Source: Candidatus Endolissoclinum faulkneri L5 (lineage in GTDB: Bacteria; Pseudomonadota; Alphaproteobacteria; Thalassobaculales; Thalassobaculaceae). From it: a stretch of 64,000 nucleotides of DNA. The translations under genes and the position numbers were made by a program. Positions 61,293 through 64,000 of the stretch are shown here, in pieces (positions within the stretch are counted from its first letter, which is position 1; each line of letters starts with the position of its first letter). The notes below the pieces were generated by a model. It was given only the letters and a program-made list of their open reading frames with translations. It was not told the origin of the DNA and did no database searches. The stretch covers positions 1,323,654-1,387,653 of the forward strand of contig NZ_CP006745.1 of assembly GCF_000510265.1 (NCBI RefSeq), in the 5' to 3' direction.

Positions 61293-62699
61293 ATGTCTAT
61301 TGACTATGATGTTGTAGTTATTGGCTCTGGACCAGGCGGTTATGTTGCTGCAATCCGAGGCTCACAGCTTGGCTTAAAAATTGCTTGCGTGGAACAGCAC
61401 AGATCGCTTGGTGGAACCTGCCTGAATATTGGATGCATACCATCCAAAGCGTTGCTCAATGCTTCAGAAAAATATTTAGAAGTTGAGAGCCGATTAGAGC
61501 ATTTAGGGATCGAAGTTTCACCTCCTAAACTAAACATAAATAAGCTTATGAAAAAGAAAACTGAGATCGTCAATAGTCTTACTGAAGGCATAAATTTTTT
61601 ATTTAAAAAAAATAATGTGGATTGGCTGCAAGGAGTTGGTAAAATTACTGAAGTAGGCGAGGTGGAAGTTATTGCCGCAAATGGTGATAAAAAAATAATT
61701 AAATGCCAAAATATCTTGATTGCAACTGGTTCAACAACGGTTCCAATCCCGGGAATTAAAGTTGACGAAAAGCATATAGTTACATCTACTGGCGCACTTA
61801 ATTTAAGAAGTGTACCTCAACAATTAATCGTAATTGGCGGTGGTGTGATTGGCTTAGAATTGGGTTCAGTATGGAAGAGATTTGGTGCTAAAGTAACCGT
61901 TGTGGAATTTTTAGATCGCATTATATCTACTATGGATCAAGAACTAGGTAAGCTATTTAAACGCACCATGGAAAGGCAAGGCATAGATTTTAAGATGTCA
62001 ACAAAAGTAACTCAGGCTAAGGTTGACAATAATCATGTGGAGCTAACTATTAAAAATACTACAAGCGACACTGTTGAAGAATTAAATGCTGACATAGTTC
62101 TCGTAGCTACCGGTCGTCGCCCATATTACACAGGATTAGGCTTAGAAGAGTTGGGAGTAAGATGCGATAAATATGGCTTTATTCAGGTTGATCAAGACTT
62201 TCAAACAAGCATAGATAGCATATACGCAATCGGTGATGTTATTAATGGTCCTATGTTAGCTCACAAAGCTGAAGAAGATGCTATCACTGCCGTAGAGATC
62301 ATGGTTGGGCAATCAGGAAGGGTAGACTATAACTTAGTTCCAATGATCATTTACACTTCTCCAGAAGTAGCCTCTGTTGGTAGGACAGAAGAACAATTGC
62401 AAGAATCTAAAATTGAATATTGTAGAGGTGTATTTCCGTTTTTTGCGAATAGTCGGGCGCGAGCAAATGTTGATACTGAAGGGCAAGTAAAAATCTTAGC
62501 TGATAAAAACACACACCAGATTCTTGGCGCCCATATTATAGGCCCAAATGCTGGTACGCTTATACACGAAATTTGTGTAATTATGGAGTTTGGAGGATCA
62601 GCAGAAGATATCGCGCGTATATGCCATGGCCATCCGACACTAAACGAAGCAATTAAAGAAGCAGCTATGGCTATAGCTGATCAAACAATTCATATTTAA
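61293..62699 (+). CDS. lpd: Dihydrolipoyl dehydrogenase (E3)
   Basis: The FAD enzyme that reoxidises lipoyl groups with NAD, shared by 2-oxoacid dehydrogenases. The 468-aa sequence has VVVIGSGPGGYVAAIRG, the redox disulfide in GGTCLNIGCIPSK at about 40-52, the NAD motif VIGGGVIGLELGSVW, AIGDVINGPMLAHKAEEDA, and the catalytic His-Glu pair in HGHPTLNEAIKEA (family HAHPTLSEA). It closes the TCA cluster in the usual order. Confidence 0.98.
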   Translation: MSIDYDVVVIGSGPGGYVAAIRGSQLGLKIACVEQHRSLGGTCLNIGCIPSKALLNASEKYLEVESRLEHLGIEVSPPKLNINKLMKKKTEIVNSLTEGINFLFKKNNVDWLQGVGKITEVGEVEVIAANGDKKIIKCQNILIATGSTTVPIPGIKVDEKHIVTSTGALNLRSVPQQLIVIGGGVIGLELGSVWKRFGAKVTVVEFLDRIISTMDQELGKLFKRTMERQGIDFKMSTKVTQAKVDNNHVELTIKNTTSDTVEELNADIVLVATGRRPYYTGLGLEELGVRCDKYGFIQVDQDFQTSIDSIYAIGDVINGPMLAHKAEEDAITAVEIMVGQSGRVDYNLVPMIIYTSPEVASVGRTEEQLQESKIEYCRGVFPFFANSRARANVDTEGQVKILADKNTHQILGAHIIGPNAGTLIHEICVIMEFGGSAEDIARICHGHPTLNEAIKEAAMAIADQTIHI

Positions 62700-63032
62700 G
62701 ATAAAATCTATGCTTTAAATTGAATATTTAATTTTAATATATTTTGATCTTAGTTTTTTACTAATAAATTAGATTTCACGCTAACAACTTTAATTGTTTT
62801 AGTTAGTTATTCTAGATTTTTTTAATTAAAGAAAGCGTTTTATTGTTTTTAAGATTACTCTAAAAGAGTTTTTGGCTTTTTACTTTAATTTTAATCTACA
62901 CTGCTAGTGTCATCGTGTAAAATAATATTCGCTGATTTATAATTGAACGAAGCAATTTTTATAAATCTTTGAGGTTAGGTTTTTAATAGCAATCTAAATA
63001 TCATTTTTAATATTCCCTAGCAGTATCCCAAA

Positions 63033-63063
63033 AAATTTATTAGCTTACTAAGCTAATAAATTT
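63033..63063. repeat. 15-bp perfect inverted repeat with 1-nt loop
   Basis: AAATTTATTAGCTTA at 63033-63047 pairs with 63049-63063 around a single C. It lies 333 nt after lpd and is followed by mixed A/T without a clean T-run. Confidence 0.93.
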
Positions 63064-63153
63064 ACTTTATTTTTAAAAATATAACTATATTCCATATATT
63101 TGATTTTGTTATCGATCATTATCCAAAAATTAATTAGTTTGCTTAACTGCTTA

Positions 63154-63207
63154 ATAACAACAACAGTATTGAATACTATGTATAGTATTCAATACTGTTG
63201 TTGTTAT
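63154..63207. repeat. 26-bp perfect inverted repeat with 2-nt loop
   Basis: The arms 63154-63179 and 63182-63207 match at all 26 positions around GT. This is the longest perfect inverted repeat seen in the window. It lies 454 nt after lpd with no adjoining gene, no terminator T-run and no sign of flanking target duplication. It could extrude as a cruciform. Confidence 0.97.
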
Positions 63208-64000
63208 GTTGAAATATTTAGAGTGTATCTTCTCTCATAGAATATACGTTAATTTGTAATCAAATTATCAATAATTTAACATAATCTATATTAAACTACA
63301 TCACTTAAAAACTTAAACAAAATTAACTAATACTTTATATATCTCTGAAATTAAATTAAACAACTAAGCTGATAAGCACATAAATTAATAGGTTATGTTT
63401 TAATATAACAATAATGGCTTTTAACTATATAATATATCTATATTATTGTCTTTACTGCAAAAACAAGAAAAAATTTTAAAAACCTCCTCAATCTAGCTAA
63501 AACCACATATAAATTTTAATATAAAACCAAGATACACCGCTTATCAATTATTACGTTACTAAAAATATGACTTTAAATACAATTGACCAAGAAGTCAACA
63601 ATAAACCAGAAGTGCGGAGAAACATCTAGGGTCAGATAATCTGCTAAATTATTATACTACATTCCAGCAAACAAAAACTTTAAAAAAAGTATTAAATAAA
63701 ATGCCTAATATGACAAGTGTAATTTTTAGGTATTGTAAGCAAATCTAATCAAGATAGATAAATCTAATTTATGTTAAAAAATTTGCTATATTATATACTT
63801 TAAATATGTCAGTAAATAAGTATAACGCTTAATACCTATTGCTCTTAGTCATTAACATTAGGGAATGTATTATACTTAATCGAGTTTCTTAGTATGGTAT
63901 ATAAATTAGCTTGCATGTTTTTATTGTGCTACTATTGTTAAATGATGTAAATATTATTATAAATGTAAACCACACTAATAATTAATTAGCCTAAATTTTA

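Larger units (their letters stand above)
62700..64000. other. Gene-free spacer at the right edge with two long hairpins
   Basis: 1.3 kb after lpd with no recognisable gene. It contains a 15-bp inverted repeat with 1-nt loop (63033-63063) and a 26-bp inverted repeat with 2-nt loop (63154-63207). Confidence 0.65.

Overview
The window looks like chromosome from a genome-reduced, host-associated alphaproteobacterium. Gene content and local gene orders are alphaproteobacterial: aroA-cmk-rpsA-ihfB; addA/addB/tsaE; folK-rpoZ-(rsh)-lepB-rnc-era; gap-(pgk gap)-fba-thiE; pyrB-pyrC-plsY-(dprA gap)-topA; and mdh-sucC-sucD-sucA-sucB-lpd. The intact genes add up to about 38.4 kb, roughly 60% of the window. 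They are separated by very A+T-rich spacers of 0.5 to 3.5 kb, and the genes themselves are moderately A+T-rich but close to full length. Low coding density with preserved order and housekeeping content fits an endosymbiont in mid-reduction. The marine tunicate symbiont Candidatus Endolissoclinum faulkneri (Rhodospirillales) is the best match I know of, but that assignment is inference.

Layout. 1-826: the end of an Atm1-type ABC exporter gene. 827-4312: empty spacer. 4313-6361: uvrB (-). 8349-12847: aroA-like gene, cmk, rpsA and ihfB (+). 15022-23123: addA, addB and tsaE (-). 24515-32794: folK, rpoZ, a decayed relA/spoT (rsh) gene, lepB-rnc-era (overlapping) and parC (+). 33703-34251: mntP (-). 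36523-40317: thiE, fba and gap (-). 41362-42327: trxB (-). 43405-52034: a UbiH-type hydroxylase, pyrB, pyrC, plsY and topA (+). 53320-62699: the 2-oxoglutarate to oxaloacetate segment of the TCA cycle, mdh-sucCD-sucAB-lpd (+). No rRNA, tRNA, CRISPR, insertion sequence or secondary-metabolite gene was recognised.

The genes cover DNA repair and topology (UvrB, AddAB, ParC, TopA, IHF), translation and RNA processing (S1, Era, RNase III, TsaE), glycolysis/TCA (Gap, Fba, Mdh, Suc, Lpd), pyrimidine synthesis (PyrB, PyrC, Cmk) and some cofactor steps (FolK, ThiE, a ubiquinone-type hydroxylase).

Four things stand out. (1) The aroA ORF is intact and clearly EPSP-synthase-derived, but most substrate-binding residues are replaced: a candidate pseudoenzyme. 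(2) The stringent-response gene rsh survives only as a frameshifted relic between rpoZ and lepB, so (p)ppGpp control from this locus is gone. (3) Unrelated, long, perfect inverted repeats occur across the window, not only in spacers (up to 26-bp arms with a 2-nt loop) but also inside the coding sequences of ihfB, topA, sucD, addA and thiE. This suggests an active palindrome-generating mutational process, such as template switching. (4) Spacers contain many short tandem duplications.
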